A DNA stretch of 64,000 nucleotides, from contig MU839110.1 of the NCBI GenBank assembly GCA_030685235.1, forward strand, positions 248,001-312,000. The letters run 5' to 3'. Positions within the stretch are counted from its first letter, which is position 1. Each line of letters begins with the position of its first letter. The position numbers were made by a program, and so were the translations under genes. Below the pieces are notes generated by a model, which saw nothing but the letters and a program-made list of their open reading frames with translations, was not told the DNA's origin and made no database searches. Below, one piece after another: positions 1-10,845 of this stretch. Source of the stretch: Copromyces sp. CBS 386.78. Lineage: Eukaryota; Ascomycota; Sordariomycetes; Sordariales; Sordariaceae.

Positions 1-920
1 ACCTATGTCATTGACTTTGCGAGTGCATTGAACAAGGAAAACTTACCTAGCTTTCAATTTGTGCGAGAGCTTTCTGGTTCCCCAGCCAGGGAAAAATCAG
101 CCGAGTCCGATTGTATTGCAAACTTGAATGGGCATGGAGGTGCATGATGGTGTTGATGTTGTTGGCGTGGAGAGGTGTGGTTCAGGTGAGGTTGGCAAAT
201 GTTAGCGGTCGGTTGTTGGTCGTGAAATTTGTTAGCGAGGCAGCCCCCAAAAGCAGCGCTAAACGGTGCCATTTAGCTATTCCCCCCTGGGCCTAGCGCT
301 AATCAAAGGACGCGTGCCAGACCCCGGCCTCTGCCCGCTAGCTCGATGGAATTGAGGGCCGACGTCCGGACAACTCGACGCGGACGACACATGAGCAACG
401 AAAAGGGAAATCTTGAGGAATCCTCCTTCACCACATCGCTCTCGTTAGGAACAGACTGCCCATCATCCCGCCAGCCAACAAATATTGTGCCCCAATGAAT
501 GCTCCAACGCATCATCTCACGCATTTCCCCGCCGACGCCGCCGTTGATCTTCCAACCTTGGGAAGGCAAATGGGATGGGCAAGATATGCAGTGACGCTCT
601 GACGAGACCATCTCGTGCGTTCGAGGCCATGAGAATGATCGGAGAATATCTGATCAATGCCTAGCATTGCCCAATGGCGCGCCTTCCTCCTCGCATCCGT
701 TTTGGGGACCTCGGAGGGAACGAGTCCGGGCCAGGAGAGGAATAGCTCCAACCAACAGCCGCCAACGGGGCCAAGCACCGCTACACAGTGAGAAAAGGGG
801 TCAGCTACAAGTCTTGGCCACGCCGCAAAAGGCTTATGTTGCCGCTTGTTCACAATGGTGGTACTGTGCAACGAGCTTGGCCATCTCATGAAAGTCGGGC
901 GTTCTTCGGGACATGGACCC
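1..920. other. gene-free stretch at the window edge
   Basis: Short overlapping open frames occur on both strands, but none has a recognisable domain, intron signals or a convincing start. I see no RNA gene or repeat here. It is probably distal 5' flank of the transporter gene that starts at 1401, or the 3' flank of a gene outside the window. Confidence 0.5.
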
Positions 921-1120
921 CTGGAGCCCACCTCAACGACTGGAGGCAGCATCACAGAGAGAGACAGGGACGGGTTCCAGATTTTAGATCCCTCCGCAAT
1001 CTTTTGCTGTCATGGCCTTACCATGATTCCACGGCTCGCATGGTATGGCGGCGCGCTTCCGTACCTTCGTACCCAGCCGTCTGGGGGTGACTCTGGGGTG
1101 ACCTTCTGGGGAACCTGGAG
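921..1120 (+). promoter_or_regulatory. cluster of six CRE-1/CreA-type sites upstream of cdt-1
   Basis: Six matches to SYGGRG, the consensus bound by the carbon catabolite repressor CreA/CRE-1, lie on the plus strand at 921 (CTGGAG), 940 (CTGGAG), 1081 (CTGGGG), 1093 (CTGGGG), 1106 (CTGGGG) and 1115 (CTGGAG). The last is 281 bp before the ATG of the cellodextrin transporter. The motif is short and common, so single sites mean little; the four within 40 bp are more persuasive. Glucose repression of cellulolytic genes through CRE-1 is established in Neurospora. Occupancy of these particular sites is inference. Confidence 0.45.
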
Positions 1121-1400
1121 ATGAGGGGGGCAACTTTCCGAGTCGGTACCATGTCACTCCATTCTCAAGAAAGTTGATAAAGGATGCTGCCGCCGCTCGT
1201 TGTAACACCCTTCCACCACTCTTGCTCCTCAGCTAGTCCAGTCTTCTCTTCATCGTGCGGTGTAAGAGTTGCCATGGTCCACTGCTGACCGTCCTCTATA
1301 ACCCCCATCAACTTCCATACAACAACAGGAAGAAGGACTCAGCGCGTCAACATCAACATCAACACCGATACCATCATCGACATCCTCACAGACGCCCAAC

Positions 1401-3268
1401 ATGTCGTCCCAAGGCTCCCACGACGGGGCCAGCACTGAGAAGCACCTCGCTACTCATGACATTGCGCCCGCCCACGACACCATTGTGCCCAAGGGCCATG
1501 GCGAGACCGCGGCAAACCCCGGTGCCCAAGAGAAGGAGGTCCGCAACGCCGCCCTCTTCGCTGCCATCAAGGAGTCCAACATCCACCCCTGGAGCAAGGA
1601 GTCCATCCACCTCTACTTCGCCATCTTTGTCGCCTTCTGCTGTGCCTGCGCCAACGGTTACGATGGTTCGCTCATGACCGGTATCATTGCCATGGACAAG
1701 TTCCAGGCCATGTTCCACACCGGTGACACTGGCCCGAAAGTCTCTGTTATCTTCTCTCTCTATACTGTGTAAGTCATTATATTCACTCCCTTTGGTCTTG
1801 GGCTCTTCTAACGCTTCCGGCCGTCTAGTGGTGCCATGGTTGGCGCTCCCTTCGCTGCTATCCTCTCCGATCGTTATGGCCGTAAGAAGGGCATGTTCTG
1901 CGGTGGTATCGTCATTATCATCGGTGCCGTCATCGTTGCTACCTCGTCCAAGCTCGCTCAATTCGTCGTTGGCCGCTTCATTCTCGGTCTCGGTATCGCC
2001 ATCATGACCGTCGCTGCCCCTGCCTACTCGATCGAAATTGCCCCTCCTCACTGGCGTGGCCGCTGCACCGGTTTCTACAACTGCGGTTGGTTCGGTGGTT
2101 CCATTCCTGCCGCCTGCGTCACCTACGGCTGCTACTTCATCAAGAGCGACTGGTCGTGGCGTATCCCCTTGATTCTTCAGGCTTTCACCTGCCTGATCGT
2201 CATGACCTCCGTCTTCTTCCTCCCCGAGTCTCCCCGTTTCCTCTTTGCCAACAACCGCGAGGCTGAGGCCATTGCTTTCCTTGTCAAGTACCACGGCAAC
2301 GGCGACCCCAACTCCAAGCTTGTCTTGCTCGAGACTGAGGAGATGAGGGACGGTATCAAGACTGACGGTGTCGACAAGGTCTGGTGGGACTACCGCCCGC
2401 TCTTCATGACCCACAACGGCCGCTGGCGTATGGCCCAGGTGCTCATGATCTCCATCTTCGGCCAGTTCTCCGGCAACGGTCTCGGCTACTTCAACACCGT
2501 CATCTTCAAGAACATTGGTGTCACCAGCACCTCCAAGCAGCTCGCCTACAACATTCTCAACTCGGTCATCTCTGCCATCGGTGCCCTAACCGCCGTCTCC
2601 ATGACCGATCGCATGCCCCGCCGCAAGGTGCTCATCATCGGTACCTTCATGTGCGCCGTCGCTCTTGCCACCAACTCCGGTCTCTCTGCCACCCTTGACA
2701 AGCAGACCCAGAGGGGCACGCAGATCAACCTGGACCAGGGCATGAACGACAAGGATGCCGCGGACAATGCCTACCTCCACGTCGACGGCAACTACGCCAA
2801 GGGCGCCCTGGCCGCTTACTTCCTCTTCAACGTCATCTTCTCCTTCACCTACACTCCCCTCCAGGGTGTCATCCCCACCGAGGCTCTCGAGACCACCATC
2901 CGCGGCAAGGGTCTTGCCCTTTCCGGCTTCATCGTCAACGCCATGGGCTTCATTAACCAGTTCGCTGGCCCCATCGCTCTCAACAACATCGGTTACAAGT
3001 ACATCTTCGTCTTCGTCGGCTGGGATCTTGTCGAGGCCGTCGCTTGGTACTTCTTTGGGTATGTTCCTAGTCTTTGTCTCTCCTTCTACTTTGTAACAGC
3101 AAACAGATTGCTAACATTTTGTCCTACTACAGTGTCGAATCTCAAGGCCGCACTCTCGAGCAGCTCGAATGGGTCTACGACCAGCCCAACCCCGTCAAGG
3201 CCTCCCTCAAGGTCGAGAAGGTCGTCGTCCAGGCTGACGGCCACGTGTCTGAGGCTGTCGTTGCTTAA
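1401..3268 (+). CDS. cdt-1: cellodextrin transporter CDT-1 (MFS sugar porter)
   Basis: High-affinity importer of cellobiose and longer cellodextrins at the plasma membrane; in Neurospora it also takes part in cellulose sensing. Three exons: 1401-1768, 1829-3058 and 3133-3268, with introns 1769-1828 (gtaagt, branch ctaac) and 3059-3132 (gtatgt, branch ctaac). Spliced length is 577 aa; N. crassa CDT-1 is about 579 aa. After a hydrophilic N-terminus come sugar-porter landmarks: NGYDGS in TM1, RYGRKK in the TM2-3 loop, PESPRFL after TM6, FNVIFSFTYTPLQG in TM10 and PTEALETTIRGKG near TM11. The C-terminal GRTLEQLEWVYD motif is typical of lactose-permease-like fungal porters. The sequence matches my memory of CDT-1 nearly throughout. 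Start chosen because the N-terminus MSSQGSHDGASTEKHL also matches. No damage seen. Confidence 0.93.
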
Positions 3269-5006
3269 ACAGGCGACGAGGCCCCAATTACACCTACAAC
3301 AAAAAAAAACCATCATACCCGGACGTGTTCTTTCACACGTCCACCTCTTGGAAAGAGAATCTTGGTGCGCCCGACCTCAGAGGAGAAGTTGGGGGCATGT
3401 ACGAATGTTTTAATGAGCACGAGCGTCATGTTTTAGTTGTCTGCAGGGGTTGGATTTAACAAGCAACATGAAGCAAACAAGCAGGATGTATTAATGAAAT
3501 TGTAATGTCTTCATTATTCCCATTTGATGCATATGACATGGACCGGGCAGTTGTTAACATCCGGTGAATTTCGCCCGAACTTTGCCTCAGGCTTCGATGC
3601 TTTTCGGGCTTTCTGCCTACGGTACATGTACCTTGAGGTTTGAAGATCACGAACAGTCAATATCGACGACATATCTCGCCCATTGACCGCAGTCTTCCAT
3701 GAAACAGGTATTCTAGTCCTAGCAATACAAACCTAGAGCACATGCAGAACTCTCCCATCCAAAATGCTCCTTTTTTCATCAACCTCGCCTTCCTGTCTCG
3801 CCAAAGCGCAAGTGCGTCGTCGTCCCCTCGTCTCCTTTTGTCGTGCGCCCGGCGCGACGGCCCGCCCGTCCGACCGAAACAGGTCATTGTCAACCTCAGC
3901 CCAAGCCCAGACCCCAAACCCGGAACACATGCACATGCAAGGCGTTCGGGCGTCTAGTCTACCCTGCACAACCTGGCCCCGTCGGGCCCCATCTTTGACG
4001 CTATTGATGGAACCCTTCGAATTCCAGCCGCTTTTGGTTCGGACCCAACCGTTTGGTTTGAAACCTCATTATGTTCTGCAGAGATGGGGTAAGACAGCTC
4101 ACGGATGCCGAACCGATGTTCACGACTTTCCCCTTCTCCAATTGATGTCAACATTTAGCTGGGCGGTTTAATCGGACCGATCTTTTTCCTGTCAACGCTG
4201 TTGCTGTAAAACGACACTCCTCTTTCCTGTCTGGGAAAGAAGCCTTGCTCCATAACATTATTACTCCTGTGCCACCAACTGACGTTAAAATAAACCTCGA
4301 CCGGCACTTGTCGTAGAAATAGGCTTCCGGCAGGACACCTGAGACCGGGCCTGTTAAGGAAGGTGGATCTCGGGCCGGTTTAAGTGGGTCATCACGGAAG
4401 AAAAGTGGGTCATGCGGCCCCGGGCCTCCGGACTTGATGGTCACTCGCCCGTTATACGTTGAGAAAAGCATTGAATGTTGTAAAAGCTAGTAAGCGGGGC
4501 TGGCTAGTAGGTAATGTCTGGGATTATGATGTGGGAATCTTTTTCTCCAGCTCCAAACCAAGTAGCTGCGTGTCTCTACTCCCGGATTCCAAATCCAGCG
4601 GAGAATGCAATATTTGAACTGTGCAGGAACACCCCAGGGCTATGTGGTCTAGAAAAGTGCTGCTGCGATTGCAATGCACAAGATTACCTCTACCGACGCG
4701 GACAGGCATCAAGACAATCAACTCCTCAAGCTAAAGATTTGGATTCCAACCTTACAAGACTCGTACCATTGTACTTTGCTTCGCATCCACATAGATACCT
4801 TAACTCTAATCTTTTTACTTGTCCATAGTAGAGCTCGTTCACTAGCATTAGTGTTCTATGCTATCGCTTTTTGTGGGTTATTCATACCTATACCTTTTTA
4901 ACTTCATGAACACCTACACATGTCCACGGCACCGACTTTTCAACTCCAATTTCACTGACCTCAACATCCCATTTTCATTTAGTTGCAGATTTGAGGGCGA
5001 AGTCCC
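3269..5006. other. intergenic, no gene supported
   Basis: 3' flank of cdt-1, then 1.4 kb without a convincing coding frame on either strand. The stretch from about 4800 is pyrimidine-rich and may be the leader of the degraded gene that follows. No RNA gene or repeat recognised. Confidence 0.5.
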
Positions 5007-5613
5007 TTGACTCCATGCTCGACCCCCGCTGCGAACGCGTCTACCCAGCCGCCATACACTTTCCGCCTCGCGACCGAGCTCCGTGCCCTCCTGGTCTACC
5101 CCTCCGAGTCTGTCCTTAATACGATTGCCTCCAACACTTGCCAGGTCAAGTGTAAGCCTTTCCTTCGAACAATTTCCTCCGCGACTCAGCTAACCCTCAC
5201 CTCCAGTCGCCAACGGCTACACCTCCCCTTGTACCATCGCCGCCACTCGCACCATCCTTAAGGTTCCTGCTGGCCTTCGTAATCGTCGCAATGCCTTGTA
5301 GAACTCGGCGGTTGCTTGTGTTGCGGAGTATGCCCAGACTGGCGAGGTTTCCCCGGCCAGCCTCGATGGCCTGTGGAGGGAGTCGGTAGATTAGAAGTTG
5401 GAGTCCGTCGACCAAAAGCTGGACAAGTTGCTGCTTCTTATCCGCGCTATCATCGGTTAGCTGGCGCTCCAGCGCCTCCGCAAGCAGAAAGAATTAGCAG
5501 AACCTTCATCTGAACTATTTGTCTGCCTAAAAACAAAGCTGACCGTTAGTCCACCGCATGTTCTCCTCATCCTATCTTTCGTTTCTGCCAGGTACTTTCA
5601 ACCCGAAGTATAG
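5007..5613 (+). pseudogene. two-exon gene fragment with three in-frame TAG codons
   Basis: One coding frame runs from about 5007 to 5151. It is interrupted by a good intron at 5152-5206 (gtaagc donor, gctaac branch, ccag acceptor) and continues from 5207 to the stop at 5611-5613. The joined frame has ordinary GC-rich codons but contains TAG at 5299-5301, 5392-5394 and 5458-5460, with no frameshift. Each TAG sits where CAG (Gln) would be natural, and C-to-T in CpA is what RIP produces. No ATG is visible at the 5' end of the frame (5007 is TTG, with a TGA just upstream), so the start is also lost or lies in an unseen exon. The tail after the second TAG is helical and charged (KLDKLLLLIRAIIG, RLRKQKELAEP). 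I do not recognise the family. Confidence 0.6.
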
Positions 5614-6535
5614 AAAAATCGTCCGAACGTGAATGATTTCCCACTTGAACAGAAGGAGCCCCAGCAATATGTTAGTCGTATGACAACCAGATGTATACCT
5701 ACCTGGACACGACGCGGATAGACTGAGTGATAAAACCGGCTTTTTCCACAATAGCGACTGTATGCCTCATAGTATGAGAGGTCTGGCACCAAGTCTACCA
5801 ACGCCAGGAGTATGCCGACCCCCTGGAATGGACTCGGCATTATATCATCCACAACATGGACCTCCCCCTTGGCCGCCCGCCGTATCTCTCGATCCAGTCC
5901 ACCGATTGGAAATAAGGTAGGCTCAACTACATCTACACGCCCAACTGCACTGGTTGCAGACAACCTTCTCTGGCTGGACTTGTGATCGTTCTAGTTTGTG
6001 TCCGTCCCAAGCTCTCGGGGGAGGTGGGAGTTCATAGTCCTCGTGTTTCCCTCAATAAGAAATGTAATTCCGTCCTCGTTCTTTGCTCATATTGGTCACC
6101 GGGTTAACGACATATTTGTAACTTTCATCCCAACTTCCAAGACGGCAGCCTATTCATTTTGTTTGCGCTGGAAGGCACGCCAGACATGTCGACTCCAGCC
6201 ATCTGGAGTGCCCCTCCATCGTCGAGTGTAATAAAGTTTGAAGTCTCGAGTCTTTCTCTCCTCCCCTTCTTCTTCTCTTTCCCTCTCCAACCACCAAGAT
6301 CTGATCACCAGCGCACCACTTTCTCACGTCGTCGTAAGTAATACTCTGCTTGAGCTTCATGAGAAGCAAGCTTGAAGCCATACTAACCCAAGCAACACGC
6401 AAACCACTAGTTCAACGATCCATCTCTTGCCGTGTTTTTTGTGTTGTTTTTTCAAGCAACACCACCAGACCACCAGACCACCACAACACCACCAGCACCA
6501 CAACCACAACCACAACAACCACCACCAACGACACC
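5614..6535. other. intergenic with CA-rich leader
   Basis: No complete gene is supported. The plus frame near 5760-5920 is Pro-rich and could be another gene remnant. The stretch 6455-6533 is a long run of CAC/CAA/ACC triplets directly before the next ATG, a common look for fungal 5' untranslated leaders. Confidence 0.4.
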
Positions 6536-8354
6536 ATGGCCCCTCGCCCTGTCTCCCTTGGTGCTGTTGGTTCGGCTGCCCTCGCGGGTACCCCCCTCGC
6601 CGCGGCTCCTTCATTGGAGCAGCACCAACCGGGTGCTCGCGCCCCGGGGTGTGCTCCCGCTCGCGCGGGCGCGGCTGAGCAAGAAGATAACGACGACGAC
6701 GACACCGTCGAAGAGGTATGTACTCAAACTTCTCTTCACCTCATCTGCCTCCTGCCTTTTCCTTTGCCCTTAACTTCCAGGTTATTTGGAAGTGATGGGA
6801 AAGTCAACCCTCGACACATTCATCAGTACCTGCAGAACAGTTCACTAACTCTTTCCTCCTCCATAGATGTTTGCGGACTTTTGGAGAGAGATCGAGGTAA
6901 GCCAGATCTGAGCCGGTTTCGAGACTTGATACCAAAGCCCCCCGTCCAACACCTAATCCCCTTTGTCTTTGCCTTTCTGCCTGTTGTCGCTTCTCGGCCC
7001 CAACGACCCCTTTGTAAAGATCGACGCCACCCCCTTTTGCGCATTATTCTGCACTTTTGAAGCAACCTGTGCTGCGAAGCTGGACCTCCTCGATATTGTG
7101 AACCCTAAGGTATTCTAAAGGCGGGACATGGGGTTCCGATGCTGCTTGAAGTCGTTCCACGGCTCTTCGATTATAGGGCCCTTGGCGCGCAAGCTTTGAT
7201 CAAGACCGGTGATCCTGACTGAACCTTTCAGAACCTTTACTAACCTTTTCATTGTTCAACAGAGACCGGGCACCTCTCGTATCTCCGGGGCTTCGAGCAG
7301 CAGCACCGCTGCCCACAACAACCTCCCTGCCGCCCCGCCCGCCCACGATCCCGTCCCTCCTATCAGCGCGGACACCGACGCGTCTGCCCAGCAGACGCAG
7401 CCCAACTCTTCCGTCTCGGGTGAGCAATCACCTCGAGCTCTGCCCTCGCTGGGTAGAGGACGATACACTTTGACGGCTTTCTCGTCGGGCGCAGTCGCAA
7501 GTGGTAGTGGCCTCCTCGCCGATGTCGCTGCCACCTCTGCGGCCGCCCCGCCGCAGGAAGAGTCATGGGAGTCGTCACGGTTTATTGATGTTGGGTTCGA
7601 TGGCTCGTTGTTGATGGGGTGGACGTTGGAGACTGGAACGGCGCGCATCGTCCAATGCGTACGGGCGCCGCAGGTGAGGGTGGTGCATGTGCCTGCTCGT
7701 CGCCAACAAGGCCAGGCCGAAGAAGGTAACGAAGAAGGAGAGGAAGTGAGGAACGATGACGAGAGGGATAGGGAGCTCGTTGGCGTTGCCCCAGGTCCCA
7801 CAACCATGGACAGCGTCGACGAGGAGGTTGAGTTTGATGACGATGACGAGGGCATGGAGGACCAGGCTGCCGAGGAAGCGGCCGCGCAAGCGGCTCGCGA
7901 CCAACGCAGGAACCGACGCCTCGGACGGGCTGTGTTCACCGCCGAAGAAGTTCGGTCGTTTCGACGCCGCGGGTGGGCTCCTACCCCTGAAGAGGTTCAG
8001 TCGGTTCAGTCCTTCCTCCCGCCTCCCAGTTCCTCTTCCGAGGACGGGGAGGCACCCTCAGATTCATCTCCTCCCTCGCACCCTGCTCCGTCCGTCACTG
8101 GTGCTACGGCTCCGGCGGCGGCTCCCGTCGTTCCCAGCTTGGGTTCACCGTCGGCTTCGGCTGGCCCCCAGGACTTCCTTGCGGTCCCTCATCCGAGGGT
8201 TCCACCTGTGAGCCACACTGCTGGTGTCGACCCCTACGACACCGGCGGTAACACTGTCCCAATCATGGCAGTGGGCGAGCAGGCGCTGGAAACGGTTCCG
8301 TATCACCCCGATACGGGTCACCGTGCCGCCCTTTCTGACGACGAGGAGCCCTAG
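6536..8354 (+). CDS. hypothetical acidic low-complexity protein
   Basis: Best model has four phase-0 exons: 6536-6715, 6867-6896, 7020-7109 and 7263-8354, giving about 463 aa. The donors gtatgt at 6716 and gtaagc at 6897 and the final acceptor after a perfect tactaac branch near 7240 are strong. Exons 2 and 3 are short and less certain. The N-terminus is Ala/Pro-rich and ends in an acidic run (EDNDDDD). The large last exon holds Ser/Ala/Pro-rich stretches, a plausible folded block around SRFIDVGFDGSLLMGW, then two acidic patches (EEVEFDDDDEGMED; the end is DDEEP). I recognise no domain and propose no function. Pieces of this locus, in both orientations and reaching past its stop codon, recur at 34.7-35.8 kb inside an inverted-repeat-bounded element. 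The ATG at 6536 follows an ACC leader and opens the frame. Confidence 0.6.
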
Positions 8355-9150
8355 GCAACTCGCTCGGAAGAAAGGTCTGGATTCGGATTGCCATCTGGCA
8401 GCCTCTTCGGTCCTGCCGCTCTTAGAGGGCGTACGGCTAGGGGAAGACCTTCGAGTCTTCCGGACGTCAACAAGAGTGAAGAGGAGGATGGGTTGCCCGG
8501 ACAGAGCAGTCAGCAGGCCGGCATGTGGCTGTTTCGAAAGGTTGACGGGGGAAGGATGGGGGAAATGGCTGGGTTTTTGTGTTTTCTGCAGAGTGTGGGT
8601 TCCTCTTCGACCTACATCCACGAAGCTCCAAGTGAAGAGATGGCGGAGCGGTTTGGGTTTGGGATTGGCGTTTGTGGTTTGGCTTGGCCTGGGTTTGGGC
8701 ACGGGACGGCGCGTGGGTTTGTTTTCTCTCTGGATGGCGCTAGGTGTTTGGCGTGGTTCTCATTCTCTTACCATCCAATGATACCCCTGGGTCTTTTGCT
8801 TCCTGCTTTTTTCCTTGGACTCTTTCGAAGCCAAGGCAAGAACAATCAAACTCTGTGCCGGCCTCCATATCCCTCTTTTTCTTGCATCCATCTGCTGCGT
8901 GAAGGAGAGAGAAACATCCAGATCTGAGACCGCGCGACACGGATCGGAAACAGCCATACTTGACAAGGAAAAGAAATAAAGCAAGCATTGAACGCACGGC
9001 CAGCCTTCACTGAAACGGCACACAAGGGAAATAAGGAAGCCTGGAAACCTTGAATGCAGCATTTTCTATGAGGCCCAGACCCACCTCTATCCAACCTGGC
9101 CATATCCTCCTTCACCCAACACCTACTTCACCCCTTCACCAAGGGGCACC
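8355..9150. other. 3' flank of the acidic gene; source of a captured fragment
   Basis: No separate gene is supported, although the plus frame 8388-8927 is long and open. The segment 8402-8490 recurs in reverse complement at 35727-35816. This shows that whatever was copied included non-coding or alternatively framed DNA beyond the stop at 8354. Confidence 0.45.
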
Positions 9151-10845
9151 CTAAAAGAACCTAAAAATCGAATCCGGCCCTCTCCTCCTCTTAAACCCAC
9201 CATACCACTTACAAGCCGGGTACAAAATGGCCAAAACCAACAACCAAAACCCAAAGAACACCCACAGATTATCTACGCCCACAGCCGGCTGGCCCGGGAT
9301 CCACGGATCCGGGTGCGCCATTTCATGTCCAAAGAAGTGCTTCGCGGGCCTAGCCAGCACGAACTGCAAGGTCAAATGGCCGACAAAGAAAAACAGGGCA
9401 GAGGTGCCAAAGACCAAGAGGGGATCAAACACAATTGTGGCCAAGCGGGGAGGGATAACACTAAAAAAGGCAAAGAGAAAGAGGTTGCCTGCCATGGTGA
9501 AGGCCCAGAAGGCCACGTCGGGCGGGTACTTGGTCATGTAGATGAAGGACCGCCAGGAGGCGAGGTACTGGTTGTCGGGGCTGTCGGGCTTTGCGTGCTC
9601 GGGCATGTGGAGGCAGCCTTCGGAGAGGTTGCCGGCGTGGAGGAAGCGCGTGCCGATGAAGACGATGGAAAAGGCGACGCCGGCGAGGAGGTTGCCTGTC
9701 ATAATAGCCTTGGTGCTCCATGAGCGGGCGAGGATGATGCGGCCGGCTACGAGGCCGAGGATGGCGAAGGAGATCCAGGCCAAGGGGGGGAAGACGGACG
9801 TGATGCGCCACTCGGTGTCGAAGACGCGGTAGAACCAGATGCGAGCCCAGATCGTGTCGGGGAGCTTTGCAACGGGCTCGGCGCCGCAGTGGCCGTTAGT
9901 CGGGCTGAGTAGGATGTTCCACCAGATGGTCACGACTGCGAGGGCGGAGAGAAGCACGTTGTGGATGTGCCAGGAGATGTCGGCGGCACGGATGATGGCC
10001 CGGTCGGGGGCCATGTCCTCGACGCCTCGGCGATTGGCCAGGAGCGGCTCGGTGGCAGAGTCTTCCTTCTTCTCCGGGAGCACCTTGAGGATGAGCAAGG
10101 CGAGCATCTTCTCTGTCTTGGCCGTCACAAGCCAGATCAAGCCCGAGAGGAGGTAGTCGACAGCCAAGGCAAACAAGACGATGTTGAGGAACCACGTATC
10201 TCCCAGGGTGATGCCCAGGCCGATGGCGATCATGACCAGGGTCAAGACGACGGCTCTCGTGAAGAAGTGCCAGGCCATCCGAGTTGTTGACCAGCCGAGG
10301 TTAGTTCGGGACCGACCGAAGTAGACGATGCCCATGCCGAGAAGAAAGGTGAAGCCCGGGGCACAGAGGTGGGTTAGCACTCGGATGTTGTGAGCAATGG
10401 GGCGATTCCATTCGTTAACGGGGACCGAGTCGTTCTCGCCGCCATGAGGAGCGGTCCCGTGGTCCCATGATTGCAAGGCCATGGAGTTGTGATCCAGAGC
10501 CATGAGGACGATCAGCAGTCCTCTGAGTAGGTCGGGCGCAAGGGCGCGCGCGGTTGACTTGTGATGGCCATCATGGCCCGATCTCAGGGTGTGTGTGAAG
10601 GAGCCATAGGTGTAGGAGCCATGTTGATGATGATGCTGGTTGGATTGAGACTCAAGAGCCGATGGTTGTCCGTTCTGAGCATGCCACTCTTCGTCCGGGA
10701 TGGGTTCGTGATCAAGAACTTGGAGGTCGGAGGATGCATCGCAGGCATCAGCAGCAAACGAGGTTTCTTGGACAGCAGGATCGGGTTGCTCTGGAATGTC
10801 GACCTGGCACGCCTGCCGCTTATCGACTTGGTCTTGCGTCTTCAT
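9151..10845 (-). CDS. heparan-alpha-glucosaminide N-acetyltransferase-like membrane protein (DUF1624 type)
   Basis: Single exon, 564 aa from the first in-frame ATG at 10845. The frame stays open upstream only through non-ATG codons. Residues 1-100 are hydrophilic and His/Gln-rich. From residue 101 the protein shows the family signature: an Asp-x2-Arg-Gly motif (D105-LLRG) followed by a hydrophobic helix ending in ALDHNS (D118-H119). About ten further membrane segments follow. Well-preserved blocks are LTHLCAPGFTFLLGMG, WHFFTRAVVLTLVM and the FPPLAWISFAILGLVAGR helix. The C-terminus is basic (GGFKRRRG). The family is related to lysosomal HGSNAT, which moves an acetyl group across a membrane to a glucosamine; the fungal substrate is unknown. 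Fungal members are usually of this size. No damage is visible. Family assignment is firm, function is not. Confidence 0.85.
   Translation of the reverse strand: MKTQDQVDKRQACQVDIPEQPDPAVQETSFAADACDASSDLQVLDHEPIPDEEWHAQNGQPSALESQSNQHHHQHGSYTYGSFTHTLRSGHDGHHKSTARALAPDLLRGLLIVLMALDHNSMALQSWDHGTAPHGGENDSVPVNEWNRPIAHNIRVLTHLCAPGFTFLLGMGIVYFGRSRTNLGWSTTRMAWHFFTRAVVLTLVMIAIGLGITLGDTWFLNIVLFALAVDYLLSGLIWLVTAKTEKMLALLILKVLPEKKEDSATEPLLANRRGVEDMAPDRAIIRAADISWHIHNVLLSALAVVTIWWNILLSPTNGHCGAEPVAKLPDTIWARIWFYRVFDTEWRITSVFPPLAWISFAILGLVAGRIILARSWSTKAIMTGNLLAGVAFSIVFIGTRFLHAGNLSEGCLHMPEHAKPDSPDNQYLASWRSFIYMTKYPPDVAFWAFTMAGNLFLFAFFSVIPPRLATIVFDPLLVFGTSALFFFVGHLTLQFVLARPAKHFFGHEMAHPDPWIPGQPAVGVDNLWVFFGFWLLVLAILYPACKWYGGFKRRRGPDSIFRFF

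Noticed and set aside
1386..2414. 342-aa open frame antisense to cdt-1
   Set aside because: Shadow of a GC3-rich real gene; no family features, and it crosses an intron and two exons of cdt-1.
7256..7939. 227-aa Ser-rich minus frame inside the acidic gene
   Set aside because: Complement of an acidic Glu/Asp-rich exon gives Ser/Arg runs; no start context or intron logic.
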